Shown piece after piece: positions 8,262-16,966 of a stretch of 46,314 nucleotides of DNA (positions are counted from its first letter, which is position 1; each line of letters opens with the position of its first letter). Both the position numbers and the translations under genes were made by a program. The notes below the pieces were generated by a model. That model made no database searches, was not told the origin of the DNA, and saw nothing but the letters and a program-made list of their open reading frames with translations. The stretch comes from Leucobacter komagatae (GTDB lineage: Bacteria > Actinomycetota > Actinomycetes > Actinomycetales > Microbacteriaceae): positions 1 through 46,314 of the forward strand of contig NZ_JXSQ01000025.1 of NCBI RefSeq assembly GCF_000834055.1. The letters are read 5' to 3'.

Positions 8262-9919
8262 AACGAAAGCACCTACTCATACCGGCCATCGCGCTCGCCG
8301 CAGCACTGGGCCTTTCGGCCTGCTCAGCTGCCGGCGCAGGGACCGCGTCGCCCGCCGAGGCCGCGGGGGACCCTGTCGTCGGGGGCTCACTCACCTACTT
8401 CGCCAACACCGAGCCGCCGGTGTGGGACGGGCAGCGAATCCCGAGCCTCAACCTCAACTCCATCAACAGCTCCATTTTCGACACGCTCATCGCTCAGGCG
8501 GAGGACGGCACGTACCTTCCCGGCCTCGCTTCGGCGTGGGAGATCAGCGATGACGGCCTCACCTACACCTTCACCCTCCGTGAGGGTGTCACGTTCCACG
8601 ACGGCACGCCGTTCAACGCCGAGGTGTTGAAGCAGAATTTCGATCGCCCGGTGAACGAGCCCGACCTCGCGACCGTCTCGAACGGCATCGAGGAGAACGT
8701 CGTCGTCGACGACTACACCCTTGAAGTCCACCTCAGTCGCAAGAACGCCGCACTGCTGCACGCGTTTTCCACCCCGCACTGGCCGATCTACTCGGGCAAG
8801 GTGCTCTCGGAGCACTCCTCAGCCGAGCTCGCCGCGTCGCCCGAACTGTCGATCGGCACGGGCCCGTTCAAGGTGGGCGAGTACGTCAAGGGTTCGCGCG
8901 TTGTGCTCGAGCGCAACGAGGACTATGACTGGGCGCCTGAGACCTGGGAACACGAGGGCACCGCGTACCTCGACGAGGTCGTCGTGAACTTTGTGCCTGA
9001 GACGCAGGCTCGTATCGGCGCGATCACGTCAGGTCAGGCGGACGCGATCGATCAGATTCCGCCGCTAAACATTCCCGAGGTTGAGGCTGCTGGCCTCTCT
9101 GTCCTTCAGAAGGACAACACGGGCACGCCCTACTACATCGCGCTCAACCCCAACCTCGCGCCGTTTGACGACAAGAACGTCCGCCTCGCGTTCCGCGATG
9201 CGATCGATATTGATGGCCTCCTGCAGGGTGTCTACGGGGGCGTTTACGAGAAGGCGTGGAGCACGACGCTGCCAGACACACCCCCGCTTGGATCGTTCGA
9301 CAAGTCCCTCGTCGATAGCTGGGAGTACGACCTGGATTCGGCGACGGAGCGGCTCGAAGCTGCCGGATACACGGAGGTCGACAGCGAGGGCTATCGCGTG
9401 AAGGATGGCGAACGCCTGACACTGCAGTGGTACGTCGACAGCCTGTACTCGCAGACTGATCAGCGCCAGCAGCTTGGCGAGGCCATCGCGTCGGCGCTCA
9501 AGGACGCCGGGTTCGAGGTCGTTCGCACCCCGCTCGACACGGCAACCTTCGGAGCAGAGATCGCGAAGAACGAGCACCACCTCGCCGACTCGTCGCGCGG
9601 CTTCGCAGACGTTGGCACCTCGGTGTCGCCGTTCACAACGCGCTCGATTCCGACGTCGAACGGTGGCTCCGGGATCAACTATGGGCTGCTGAGCGACCCG
9701 GTCATCGATGAGGCGTATGAGGCCATCAGCACCTCGCTCGATCCAGCGGTGCGTATCGAGGCGGCGCAGACGGCGCAGCATCGCATCCTCGACGAGGGCT
9801 TCGCCGTACCCGTGTACGTGCCGAAGAAGATCGTCGGCACGACGGAGAGCGTGCACGGGTGGAAGTTCGACGCCGTCGGATACACCGACAGCTTCTTCGA
9901 CGTCTGGCTCGAGCAGTAA
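8258..9919 (+). CDS. Family 5 solute-binding lipoprotein
   Basis: 553-aa extracytoplasmic receptor of the importer. GTG start overlapping the ATPase stop (GTGA). A lipoprotein signal ends in LSAC, with Cys22 as the predicted lipidation site. Typical SBP_bac_5 blocks follow: LASAWEISDDGLTYTFTLRE, VTFHDGTPFNAE and a ligand-lobe motif SIGTGPFKVGEY. The length matches dipeptide/oligopeptide binding proteins. Family 5 members also bind nickel, opines, glutathione and modified amino acids, so ligand identity is open. Confidence 0.94.
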   Translation: MKRKHLLIPAIALAAALGLSACSAAGAGTASPAEAAGDPVVGGSLTYFANTEPPVWDGQRIPSLNLNSINSSIFDTLIAQAEDGTYLPGLASAWEISDDGLTYTFTLREGVTFHDGTPFNAEVLKQNFDRPVNEPDLATVSNGIEENVVVDDYTLEVHLSRKNAALLHAFSTPHWPIYSGKVLSEHSSAELAASPELSIGTGPFKVGEYVKGSRVVLERNEDYDWAPETWEHEGTAYLDEVVVNFVPETQARIGAITSGQADAIDQIPPLNIPEVEAAGLSVLQKDNTGTPYYIALNPNLAPFDDKNVRLAFRDAIDIDGLLQGVYGGVYEKAWSTTLPDTPPLGSFDKSLVDSWEYDLDSATERLEAAGYTEVDSEGYRVKDGERLTLQWYVDSLYSQTDQRQQLGEAIASALKDAGFEVVRTPLDTATFGAEIAKNEHHLADSSRGFADVGTSVSPFTTRSIPTSNGGSGINYGLLSDPVIDEAYEAISTSLDPAVRIEAAQTAQHRILDEGFAVPVYVPKKIVGTTESVHGWKFDAVGYTDSFFDVWLEQ

Positions 9920-9970
9920 CCGGCTTGCGGGTGGTCCGGGCCTGAGCGCCCTGACCGCCCGCACACAGCG

Positions 9971-9998
9971 GCGCGGGTGGGCCAGCCCCCACCCGCGC
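9971..9998 (+). other. Intercistronic GC-rich hairpin
   Basis: An 11-bp perfect stem (GCGCGGGTGGG with its complement) and a 6-nt loop lie between the binding-protein gene and the first monooxygenase gene. No T-run follows, so it is not a canonical intrinsic terminator. Such hairpins after solute-binding-protein genes often protect the upstream mRNA or partly attenuate downstream expression. Confidence 0.5.
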
Positions 9999-10031
9999 TC
10001 ACCTCACCACCCACTTGAAAGGAACGGCCAC

Positions 10032-11135
10032 GTGCCACGCATCGATCTCTTCTACTACGGCGATACCACGCCAGGGCACTCGCCAGCGCGGCTGTACCGT
10101 GAGCTCCAAGAGCAGGTGATTCTCGGAGACCAGCTTGGGTACAACGGGGTGTGGTTCACCGAACACCATTTCGGTTCCCGCGGTGAGATCCCCGAACCGC
10201 TCACGCTTATCGCGCGACTCAGCGGTGTGACCGAGCGCATTCGCTTCGGCACCTCAATCGTGTGCGCGCCGTACTACCACCCAATCCGGCTCGCTGAGCA
10301 GGCCGCGCTGGTCGACGCGATCTCTGGCGGGCGTCTCGACCTCGGCGTCGGCACGGGGATGACAACGGAGGAGCTCGCGCGCGTGTGGGGGTTTGAGGCG
10401 GAAGACGCCGCGCTGCGCGCCCGCGAGATCCACGAGATCCTCCGGCAGGCGTTTGATGACGGCGTCGTGAACTTTGACGGTCAGTTCTATTCGTACTCGA
10501 ACGTTGAGATCTCGCCGCCCGCTGGGCGGCCAGCAAAAGACATCATCTGGACAGCGGCCGGACGCAACGCGATACCCCTCGCGGCAGAGCACGGGTACCG
10601 GCTCATGATTCCGAGGCCGCTTCCCCTTGAAGCAAGGCTCCGGGTCAACGAGGAGTACCGCGACCAGGTGCCTGGCGGCGAGGTTGTGCACCTGCGCTCG
10701 GGGCTTGTCGGCCCGACGCGCGAGATCGCGCGTGAACGCGCCGTTGAGTTTCTCCGCGAGTACGCTCGCGTCTATCTCAAAGCGGATTGGCGTGGCGGGC
10801 CAGACAGTGCGGAGTTCGACGAGATCGCAGAGCGGCTGTCGTTCGCCGTTGGCACCGCGAGCGAGGTCGCAGACAAGATTTGGGGGTGGACCGAGCAGTT
10901 CTCCGGAACCGAGGAGACGGCGATCCAGTTCCATGGCCCCCACGTGAAGCACGAGCACGTACTCGAATCGATCGAACTCTTCGCGGCAGAGCTGCCTGGC
11001 CTGCAGGCAGACGCGGTGAATACGCACGAGCAGTGGGTGGATCGCGGCATCCCGGACCGGGCGGTCACAGCGAGCCTCGCCCCGTACAGCGGCGCGGTCG
11101 GGGAGCCCAATGTCCGGCAGCACGTCGCTGTCTAG
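10032..11135 (+). CDS. LLM-class flavin-dependent monooxygenase 1
   Basis: 367-aa bacterial luciferase-like (TIM-barrel) monooxygenase. The chosen GTG at 10032 follows a GAAAGGAA ribosome-binding site. Upstream in-frame codons lie within the preceding binding-protein gene and do not look coding. Typical segments: GYNGVWFTEHHF (about residue 39), ITERIRFGTSIV-like strand, DAISGGRLDLGVGTG (about 97) and a late flavin-contact region IIWTAAGRN. Uses reduced flavin, presumably from the reductase at 13202-13723. Followed after 33 bp by a second monooxygenase; the pair probably acts on successive intermediates or forms a heterodimer. The substrate is not identifiable. Confidence 0.9.
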   Translation: MPRIDLFYYGDTTPGHSPARLYRELQEQVILGDQLGYNGVWFTEHHFGSRGEIPEPLTLIARLSGVTERIRFGTSIVCAPYYHPIRLAEQAALVDAISGGRLDLGVGTGMTTEELARVWGFEAEDAALRAREIHEILRQAFDDGVVNFDGQFYSYSNVEISPPAGRPAKDIIWTAAGRNAIPLAAEHGYRLMIPRPLPLEARLRVNEEYRDQVPGGEVVHLRSGLVGPTREIARERAVEFLREYARVYLKADWRGGPDSAEFDEIAERLSFAVGTASEVADKIWGWTEQFSGTEETAIQFHGPHVKHEHVLESIELFAAELPGLQADAVNTHEQWVDRGIPDRAVTASLAPYSGAVGEPNVRQHVAV

Positions 11136-11168
11136 CGCAACGAATTCAGATACCACGAGGAGCACACC

Positions 11169-12299
11169 ATGACGCACGAACCACTCCACCCCGTTCAGGG
11201 AACGAGAAGCCCGCTTGGCACGACCGATGTCGGCGAACGGCTTCGCATCGGGTTTATCACCCACCTCGACCAGCACGACGACACTGCGACGATTTATCGG
11301 GAGAACATTCGGCTCTTCCAGGAGCTCGAGCAGCAGGGGTACGACAGCGGTTGGATAGCGTCTCGGCACTTCGGGGCGGGGTGGGCGGCGCTCCCGAGTC
11401 CCTACGCGTTCCTGGGGGCGCTCGCCGCGAATACCGAGCGCATTGGGCTGGGGACAGCGGTGCTGCCGATCATCTTTGACGATTCGGTTCGGGTTGCGGA
11501 GGAGCTGTCGGTCATCGACCATCTGTCTGGCCATCGGCTGCTTGCAGGCCTCGGGAAGGGGGTCCCGAGTGACTCCTATCAGGTCTTCGAGGCCTACAAG
11601 CCAGACCGCGACAGAAGCTTCGAGGAGAAGATCGAGCGGCTCCACTGGGCGCTCGAGGGGAACCAGGTTGAGAACGGGTCCTCGTCCATCTACCCGGCGA
11701 ACGAGGCGCTCAAGGGGCGGCTCTTCCACGGCAGCTCGAACATCGACACCATTCGCTTTGCCGCCCGCAGCGGTGACGGCTTCATCCTTGAGCGCTTCGG
11801 CAACGGCGCTGAGCGTGATGCGGCGAAGCGGCAGGCGTTCCAGCAGCGCCAGGCGGACTCTGTGCTCGAGTACCGCAGGGTGTTCCGCGAGGTGTGGGGT
11901 GAGGAGCGAACACCGTATGTTGTGACGTCGCGCACCGCATACCCCGCGGCGACGACGGCGGCGGCGCTCGCGGAATCGTCAACGCGCGTCGCGCACTGGA
12001 ACCGGTTCGCGGCGCTCGCCGGGCGGGTGAACCTCGAAGACTCGATTGAGGATCAGCTGCTCTCTGACAACTACATTTGGGGGGATCCCGCTGCGCTCGC
12101 CGCAGACCTGCTTGCCGACCCGACGGTGCTCCTCACCGATGAGCTCGTGCTTGGCATCCACCCGGCAAGGCACACGATCGATGAGACGCTCGAAAAGGCG
12201 CGCATCCTCATCGACGAGGTGGTGCCGCTGGTGCGTGAGGGCTGGGCGGCCGGCCGTGCGGCGCTCCTCGAGGCTGAGCGGCTTGAGGTGTCGGCATGA
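11169..12299 (+). CDS. LLM-class flavin-dependent monooxygenase 2
   Basis: 376-aa second luciferase-like oxidoreductase, clearly divergent from its neighbour, with GYDSGWIASRHFG, NTERIGLGTAVLPI and DHLSGHRLLAGLGKG. A GAGGAG ribosome-binding site precedes the ATG. The stop overlaps the DUF1684 gene as ATGA. Paired luciferase-like enzymes beside an M20D hydrolase and a flavin reductase resemble the arrangement in the Bacillus subtilis S-alkylcysteine salvage (ytmI/cmo/snd) genes. By analogy a C-S or C-N bond-cleaving oxidation is plausible, but this is inference. Confidence 0.88.
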   Translation: MTHEPLHPVQGTRSPLGTTDVGERLRIGFITHLDQHDDTATIYRENIRLFQELEQQGYDSGWIASRHFGAGWAALPSPYAFLGALAANTERIGLGTAVLPIIFDDSVRVAEELSVIDHLSGHRLLAGLGKGVPSDSYQVFEAYKPDRDRSFEEKIERLHWALEGNQVENGSSSIYPANEALKGRLFHGSSNIDTIRFAARSGDGFILERFGNGAERDAAKRQAFQQRQADSVLEYRRVFREVWGEERTPYVVTSRTAYPAATTAAALAESSTRVAHWNRFAALAGRVNLEDSIEDQLLSDNYIWGDPAALAADLLADPTVLLTDELVLGIHPARHTIDETLEKARILIDEVVPLVREGWAAGRAALLEAERLEVSA

Positions 12300-13153
12300 C
12301 GGCCACAGCCGGTGGCGGCGCCGTGGCGACCGGGGCCGCCCGCACGGGCGAACCTCGCGCGCCGCGCGGTTTTGTCGCGGAGTGGGAGGCCTGGCAGCGC
12401 GAGCGTATTGCGGCGGCGGGAGCGCCGTACGGGCCGGCCTCGCTGACGCTCACCGGGTGGCTTGGCGATGAACCGCGTGCGGTCCCTGGCCTGCCAGGCC
12501 TGTGGCGGTCCAAAGGCGGGGCAATCGTCGGATCCGGCTTTGCCGCTGGGGCGTACACCGTCCCCGGTGTTGGCCCGGTGTCGGATGAGGTGACCCTTGC
12601 CGCTGACGGCCCCGCTGAGATTTACGCTGGCGAGCGATCCATTCGACGGTTTGCTCGCGGCGAGCAGCTTGCGCTGCGAGTGTTTGATCCCGCAGCGGAC
12701 GGCCGCCGCGGGTTGCGCGCGATAGCCGCGTATGAGCCTGACGAGAGCTGGCGGCTAGCTGCGCGCTTCGAAGCGGATCGAGTGGAGCGGGAGATCGAGC
12801 TCGCCGACGGGTACACGCAGTTGGCGGAGACCTCTGGCGCTGTGGTGTGGGTGCGGGAGGGTGTTGAGTTTCGGCTGACCGCCACCCTGCGACCTGCGGG
12901 CATTTCGATCGTCTTCGGTGACGAGACGAACGGGGGAGAGAGCTACGGGTTCCGGTTCCTGTCTGCCGAGCTGCCGGATACTGACGGGCGCACGGTGCTT
13001 GATTTCAATCGTGCGTACCTCCCGCCGTGCGCGTTCAGCGACCAGTTTGTGTGCCCGCTGCCCACCCGTGAGAACCGGCTCCCACTGCCGATTCGTGCTG
13101 GCGAGCGCAGCGTTGTGCGTGAGCAGGCTGTGTCGGCGGTGAGCGGCTCGTAG
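12296..13153 (+). CDS. DUF1684 domain protein
   Basis: 285 aa, recognised as DUF1684 from its C-terminal block: GDETNGGESYGFRFL, VLDFNRAYLPPCAFSD and CPLPTRENRLPLPIRAGE. No signal peptide or membrane segment, so it is probably cytoplasmic. The first ~40 residues are Gly/Ala-rich. The start overlaps the second monooxygenase (ATGA), tying its function to that enzyme. The family has no established biochemical role that I can state. The conserved D-N-C-N-E residues could form a hydrolytic or metal site. Confidence 0.85.
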   Translation: MTATAGGGAVATGAARTGEPRAPRGFVAEWEAWQRERIAAAGAPYGPASLTLTGWLGDEPRAVPGLPGLWRSKGGAIVGSGFAAGAYTVPGVGPVSDEVTLAADGPAEIYAGERSIRRFARGEQLALRVFDPAADGRRGLRAIAAYEPDESWRLAARFEADRVEREIELADGYTQLAETSGAVVWVREGVEFRLTATLRPAGISIVFGDETNGGESYGFRFLSAELPDTDGRTVLDFNRAYLPPCAFSDQFVCPLPTRENRLPLPIRAGERSVVREQAVSAVSGS

Positions 13154-13160
13154 GGGTGCG

Positions 13161-13201
13161 GCTGTCGTGCGCGCGCCTGTCGGTGGCGCGCGCACGACAG
13201 C
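13161..13201. terminator. Bidirectional terminator hairpin
   Basis: A perfect 17-bp stem (13161-13177 with 13185-13201) and a 7-nt loop fill the gap between the convergent DUF1684 and flavin reductase genes. The stem abuts the reductase stop codon. The lack of a clear T-run makes it a hairpin-only terminator, but its position between convergent genes supports the role. Confidence 0.7.
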
Positions 13202-13723
13202 TCAGATCACGTAGTCGAGCTCGCGATACACGCCGCGGTGGAACACGAGCGGCTCGCTCGCGGGGTCCGTCTGGAGCTCCCCGACTCGTGCGAGGAAAAT
13301 GAGGTGATCGCCGGCTTCGATCTCGCGCTCGATCTGCGCGGCGACCCACCCGATGACGCCGTCGAGTACGGGCGCACCGTTCCAGGGCGCTGGTGACCAG
13401 GAGACGTCGCGCCACTTGTCGGTGCCCGAGCGCGCGAACTGTGTGCTCAGGTGCCGCTGCTGCCTACTGAGGAAGTTCACGACAACCTGGCCGCTCGCGC
13501 GTACCGACGGCAGGCTCTTCGACGTGCGCGCGATCGAGAACGAGATCAGCGGCGGTTCGATGGAGACGCTGTAGAACGACTGGCAGGTGAAGCCAACGGG
13601 GCCGTCGGCGCCCGGGGTGGTGATCACCGTTACGCCCGAGGGGAAGGCCCCCATGACGTCGCGGAAGTAGCGGGAGTCGAAGGTGTTCTCCGCAACGTCC
13701 TGCTGTGTGGCGGTACTGCTCAC
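13202..13723 (-). CDS. Flavin reductase (NADH:FMN oxidoreductase, HpaC/DszD type)
   Basis: 173 aa from GTG 13723, which follows GAGGAGAGG. Flavin-reductase-like split beta-barrel motifs are evident: FRDVMGAFPSGVTVITT at the N-terminus, GFTCQSFYSVSIEPPLISFSI and the later VNFLSRQQRHLS and GDHLIFLARV. These small enzymes supply diffusible FMNH2 to two-component luciferase-like monooxygenases. Although on the opposite strand, it converges on the two monooxygenase genes and is very likely their partner. Confidence 0.92.
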   Translation of the reverse strand: MSSTATQQDVAENTFDSRYFRDVMGAFPSGVTVITTPGADGPVGFTCQSFYSVSIEPPLISFSIARTSKSLPSVRASGQVVVNFLSRQQRHLSTQFARSGTDKWRDVSWSPAPWNGAPVLDGVIGWVAAQIEREIEAGDHLIFLARVGELQTDPASEPLVFHRGVYRELDYVI

Positions 13724-14254
13724 GTGCCTCTCCTCTGCCTGTCCTGGTGTGGTGATGAGCGCGGTCGCTGGTCGGCGGTGCGTGCGCAACGCGGTGGGCG
13801 ACGTGCGCTCATCTGTGAAAACTATGCCACGAAAGCATAAGTGAAGCTAATGCGAAGTATTTTGTTACCTAATGTGTCACGCGGGTGCGATGCCTCCTCG
13901 CGCCAGCAGCGCTGGCGGAGACGATCCGCTGTCGCCGCGGGCGCACGGCCCCTCGGTGACATGCTCAAGGTTCGCTCAAGGCCATAGATCACGCCCTGGG
14001 AAACCTATAACTTCCGTAAGTATGTTGACAGCGCAATGGGGCAGTGGGGTCAGGCGACCCGTACGCCCCTCCTGTCACTTTCGCCAGCAGCCGTGGTCGA
14101 GCCTCGTGCACACACCACGTCCCGCCGCGCACGGCTGCCGCTCCTCGTACACCCGGCACGGGTGCACGCCGCCTCCGACCTCGGAGGCGAAATCAGCGGC
14201 ACCCACACTCGGGTGACCGCACAACGAAACGATCATGAGAGAAGGTGGAACTGA
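13724..14254. promoter_or_regulatory. Intergenic region with imperfect operator-like repeat
   Basis: About 530 bp without a gene, between the divergent flavin reductase and M14 peptidase genes. Around 13822-13842 an imperfect inverted repeat (TATGC and GCATA arms, 7-nt spacer) lies in an AT-rich patch upstream of the reductase. It resembles in composition, but not exact sequence, the repeat at 2373-2387. TTGACA-like bases occur at about 14022. A GAGAAGGTGG ribosome-binding site precedes the peptidase GTG. Nothing else is recognised. Confidence 0.35.
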
Positions 14255-16144
14255 GTGGCAGTTAAATCTCGACCACTGGCAATGTATGTGGTTGCCGGTG
14301 TGCTCCTTTCAGGCATATTTGCAGCTCCAACCGTTGCGCTCGCCGAGGACACGGGCACCGAAGCCCCCCTTGCGAGCGACGCGGTAGCGGGCGTCAACGA
14401 CACTCAAGATGATGCGGCAGACGACGACGCTGCGGCACCGAACCCGGGCGAGCAGCCTGGCCTCCCGGACGACGCGGGGTTGGGGGAGTCGCCAGCTCCC
14501 CCGGTGAGCGACGACGCTCCAGCCCCGGTCAACGTGCCGGTCGCGGCTCCCACAGCGTTCGCCGAAGAACTGCAGACGGGGTTTGAGCTGCGCGGAGAGG
14601 TCGACGGCGAGTCCTGGACGACCCAAGCAGAGGAGCTCGCGTTCCTCAACGCGGTAGCCGACGCGAGCTCGCGCGTTGAGTTCGAGGTGCTCGGGCAGTC
14701 AACCCTCGGCCGCGACCTCCACCTCGTCCGCATTGGTGCCGACACCCCTGCAGCCCGCGGCGAACTCAACGAGGCGAACACCGCCATGGTGACGTGCACC
14801 CAGCACGGCAACGAAGAGGCGCCACGCGAGGCCTGCTTGAAGCTCGTGCGCGATCTCGCCTTCGCCGAGGATCCCGCAATCGTCAAGTACCTCGAGGAGG
14901 TCACGGTGCTCGTGATCCCCACGGGGAACCCAGACGGATTCTTCGCGGCAGGCGCCGACGGTATCGTCACCCACGACACCCGCACCCGTCTGCTCTGGGA
15001 CGGAACCGACGCGGCGGGCAACCCCGCCCCTGGCACAGACCCGAACCGCGATCACCTCGCACTGCAGACGGTCGAGGGGCGGCTCATGTCGTCGCTGCTC
15101 AGCGAGTTCACGCCGCACGTCGCCCTCGACGCGCACGAGATTCCTGTGCGCGGCGAGATCGGACCGAAGCCCGGCCCGAACTCAAACCCAACTGGCCGCT
15201 ACGGTGACGCCGAGTTCCTCTACCCGCGCAACGCGAACGTGCCAGAGGACGTGTGGCAGCTGTCGAAGGACTTCGTCGACGGCGCAATCGCTGGCACCCG
15301 CGCCGCGGGCTTCGACGGCAGGTACTACCTCAGCGGTGGCGATGAGCGGATCATGCGCAACGCGCTCGGTTTGCGCGGGACAGTGAGCGTGCTGCTCGAG
15401 TCTAATCAGAACTACCTGAACAACACGGACCGGGTGCGTGTGCAGACAACCGCAATGCAGGACGTCCTTGGGTACCACGCTGAGAACGTGCAGCGCGTGA
15501 CCGAAATGGCGAACGCGTACGAGGCCTCGCAGATAACCGCAGGCGAGAACCGCGAGCCACTGTTCGTTGGTGGAGTGGTCCCCGATGGCAACCCAACAGA
15601 CGGTGTCGGGGTGCTGCCAGCAGGCACACCGCTGGCGACGCTCGACCCGGCTCCGGCGTGCTACACGCTGACGGCCGAGGACTACGACGCCGTGAGTGAG
15701 CAGTTGGAGCGGCACCGCGTCGTCGTTGACGAGATCGCGGATGGCTACCAGATTTCGCTCGCGCAGAAGGCGCGCCCCGTCATCCCGTACCTCGTGGATG
15801 AAGCGGCTACGTACGCGGAGGTTTCAGCCGTTCGTGCCGCGGAGTGCGCGGATCTCGTGGAAGAGCCTGAGAACCCGGGTGGCGAGACCCCGGGTGGCGA
15901 GACCCCGGGCGGCGAGACCCCTGGCGGCGAAACGCCTGGCGGTGAGACCCCTGATGGCGGCACCCCTGGCGCGCCGGATGACGGGACGCCCGCGGCTGGG
16001 GGCCCGAACTCGGGCGCAGGCCGAGATGGCATCGCGGCGACTGGCTCCGGCGGGGCCTTCCTCCCCGTCAGTCTCGCAGGGCTGCTCCTCGCGGGTGGCG
16101 CGCTCATGCTGCTCCGGCGGCGCTCGCAGCGTGCTGACGCCTAG
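14255..16144 (+). CDS. Secreted, wall-anchored M14 zinc carboxypeptidase
   Basis: 629 aa. An N-terminal signal peptide (hydrophobic about residues 9-30, ending VALAE) leads into an acidic, Pro-rich linker to about residue 100. The M14 domain has zinc ligands HGNE (His184, Glu187) and His294 (LDAHE), and the catalytic Glu is probably Glu382 (LLESN). The C-terminus has five tandem PGGET units, then IAATG (about residue 593), a hydrophobic helix and an RRR tail. This is the layout of a sortase substrate with the high-GC actinobacterial LAxTG-like motif (Ile for Leu). It would sit on the cell wall and trim peptides or peptidoglycan cross-links. Monocistronic, with convergent neighbours downstream. 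Confidence 0.88.
   Translation: MAVKSRPLAMYVVAGVLLSGIFAAPTVALAEDTGTEAPLASDAVAGVNDTQDDAADDDAAAPNPGEQPGLPDDAGLGESPAPPVSDDAPAPVNVPVAAPTAFAEELQTGFELRGEVDGESWTTQAEELAFLNAVADASSRVEFEVLGQSTLGRDLHLVRIGADTPAARGELNEANTAMVTCTQHGNEEAPREACLKLVRDLAFAEDPAIVKYLEEVTVLVIPTGNPDGFFAAGADGIVTHDTRTRLLWDGTDAAGNPAPGTDPNRDHLALQTVEGRLMSSLLSEFTPHVALDAHEIPVRGEIGPKPGPNSNPTGRYGDAEFLYPRNANVPEDVWQLSKDFVDGAIAGTRAAGFDGRYYLSGGDERIMRNALGLRGTVSVLLESNQNYLNNTDRVRVQTTAMQDVLGYHAENVQRVTEMANAYEASQITAGENREPLFVGGVVPDGNPTDGVGVLPAGTPLATLDPAPACYTLTAEDYDAVSEQLERHRVVVDEIADGYQISLAQKARPVIPYLVDEAATYAEVSAVRAAECADLVEEPENPGGETPGGETPGGETPGGETPGGETPDGGTPGAPDDGTPAAGGPNSGAGRDGIAATGSGGAFLPVSLAGLLLAGGALMLLRRRSQRADA
15875..15964 (+). repeat. Five tandem 15-bp units encoding PGGET, plus a variant
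   Basis: The 15-bp unit (CCG GGT GGC GAG ACC) is repeated five times with synonymous changes, then a diverged PDGGT unit follows. It encodes the wall-spanning stalk of the M14 peptidase. Slipped-strand length variation between strains is likely. Confidence 0.9.
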
Positions 16145-16180
16145 CACTCAGCGCTGACGCAGAGGGGGACGGCCGCGCAG

Positions 16181-16966
16181 CTACCCGACGAGCACCGCAT
16201 CAATCGCGGTCACTTCGGGGTGGTTGCTGGAGAACTCGATCTCCAGGAACCCGCGCGGCACGTCCTCCTCTGTACTCCGGCTGCTTGCGCCGCCGGCGTA
16301 CGCAACCCTTCCGGACCCCAGCACAGCGCGCGCGTGGACGTGGCCGAGCGCCCAATAGTCGTAGCCGAAGCCCTCGAGCGCGGTGAGCGTTGTCGGCGCA
16401 CACGTGCGTGCGCTGTCGCGCCCGTCGAGGGAGGTGTGCAGCATGCCGATGTTCAGCAGCGCGGGAACCGGGGTTGGGTAGGCGGCGGAAAGATCCTGTT
16501 GCTCGTCCGCGACGCTGATCGACTGCCCGTGCACCGCGACGCCAAGGTGTGGCCAGGTGACCGTCTCCGGGCGGGCGCGGCCAAGCAGGCTCGTTTCTGC
16601 CGGGAGGTCAAGCTGCCAGAGCACACCGTTCTCTGCGTCATGGTTGCCCGCGATGACCGCCACCCTGGTGCCTTGAGCGGCGAGCGCCGAGAGGAAACCC
16701 AGAAACAGTTCCTCGCCCCGCTTCTCGCCGTGTGCGCGGTCGAATACGTCGCCGGCGATGAGCACCGCGTCGTATGTGCCCCGTCCCACCGCCCCGCAGC
16801 TCCGAGCGCCGTCGCCGACCGTTGGGCCTGCGAGCACGCGATCGAAGAGCGCAGCGACGTCACGGTAGGAGCGCGCGTCTGGTGCTGCGCTCGCCGCAGC
16901 TCCCGCGGTGTATCCCGCGCCGTTGGCCCCGATGTGGAGGTCGGCGAGGTGAGCGATGCGGATCAC
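16181..16966 (-). CDS. Calcineurin-like metallophosphoesterase (SbcD/YhaO-like)
   Basis: 261 aa from GTG 16966, whose GTGA overlaps the permease stop. All metallophosphoesterase signatures are present: ADLHIG (residue ~7), GDVFDRAHG, GNHD, GMLHTS and GHVHAR. The fold resembles the nuclease core of SbcD/Mre11, but there is no SbcC partner nearby and no capping domain. Being the last, translationally coupled gene of an Fbp/Phn-type importer operon, it may hydrolyse an imported phosphoester rather than DNA. That role is inferred from position only. Confidence 0.88.
   Translation of the reverse strand: MIRIAHLADLHIGANGAGYTAGAAASAAPDARSYRDVAALFDRVLAGPTVGDGARSCGAVGRGTYDAVLIAGDVFDRAHGEKRGEELFLGFLSALAAQGTRVAVIAGNHDAENGVLWQLDLPAETSLLGRARPETVTWPHLGVAVHGQSISVADEQQDLSAAYPTPVPALLNIGMLHTSLDGRDSARTCAPTTLTALEGFGYDYWALGHVHARAVLGSGRVAYAGGASSRSTEEDVPRGFLEIEFSSNHPEVTAIDAVLVG

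Noticed and set aside
9708..10031. N-terminal extension of the first luciferase-like protein
   Set aside because: It overlaps the binding-protein 3' end and its hairpin, is Arg/Ser-rich, and a good ribosome-binding site precedes GTG 10032.
15875..15964. CRISPR-like short tandem repeat
   Set aside because: Units are contiguous, in frame and encode PGGET; no spacers. No CRISPR array or cas gene is seen anywhere in the window.
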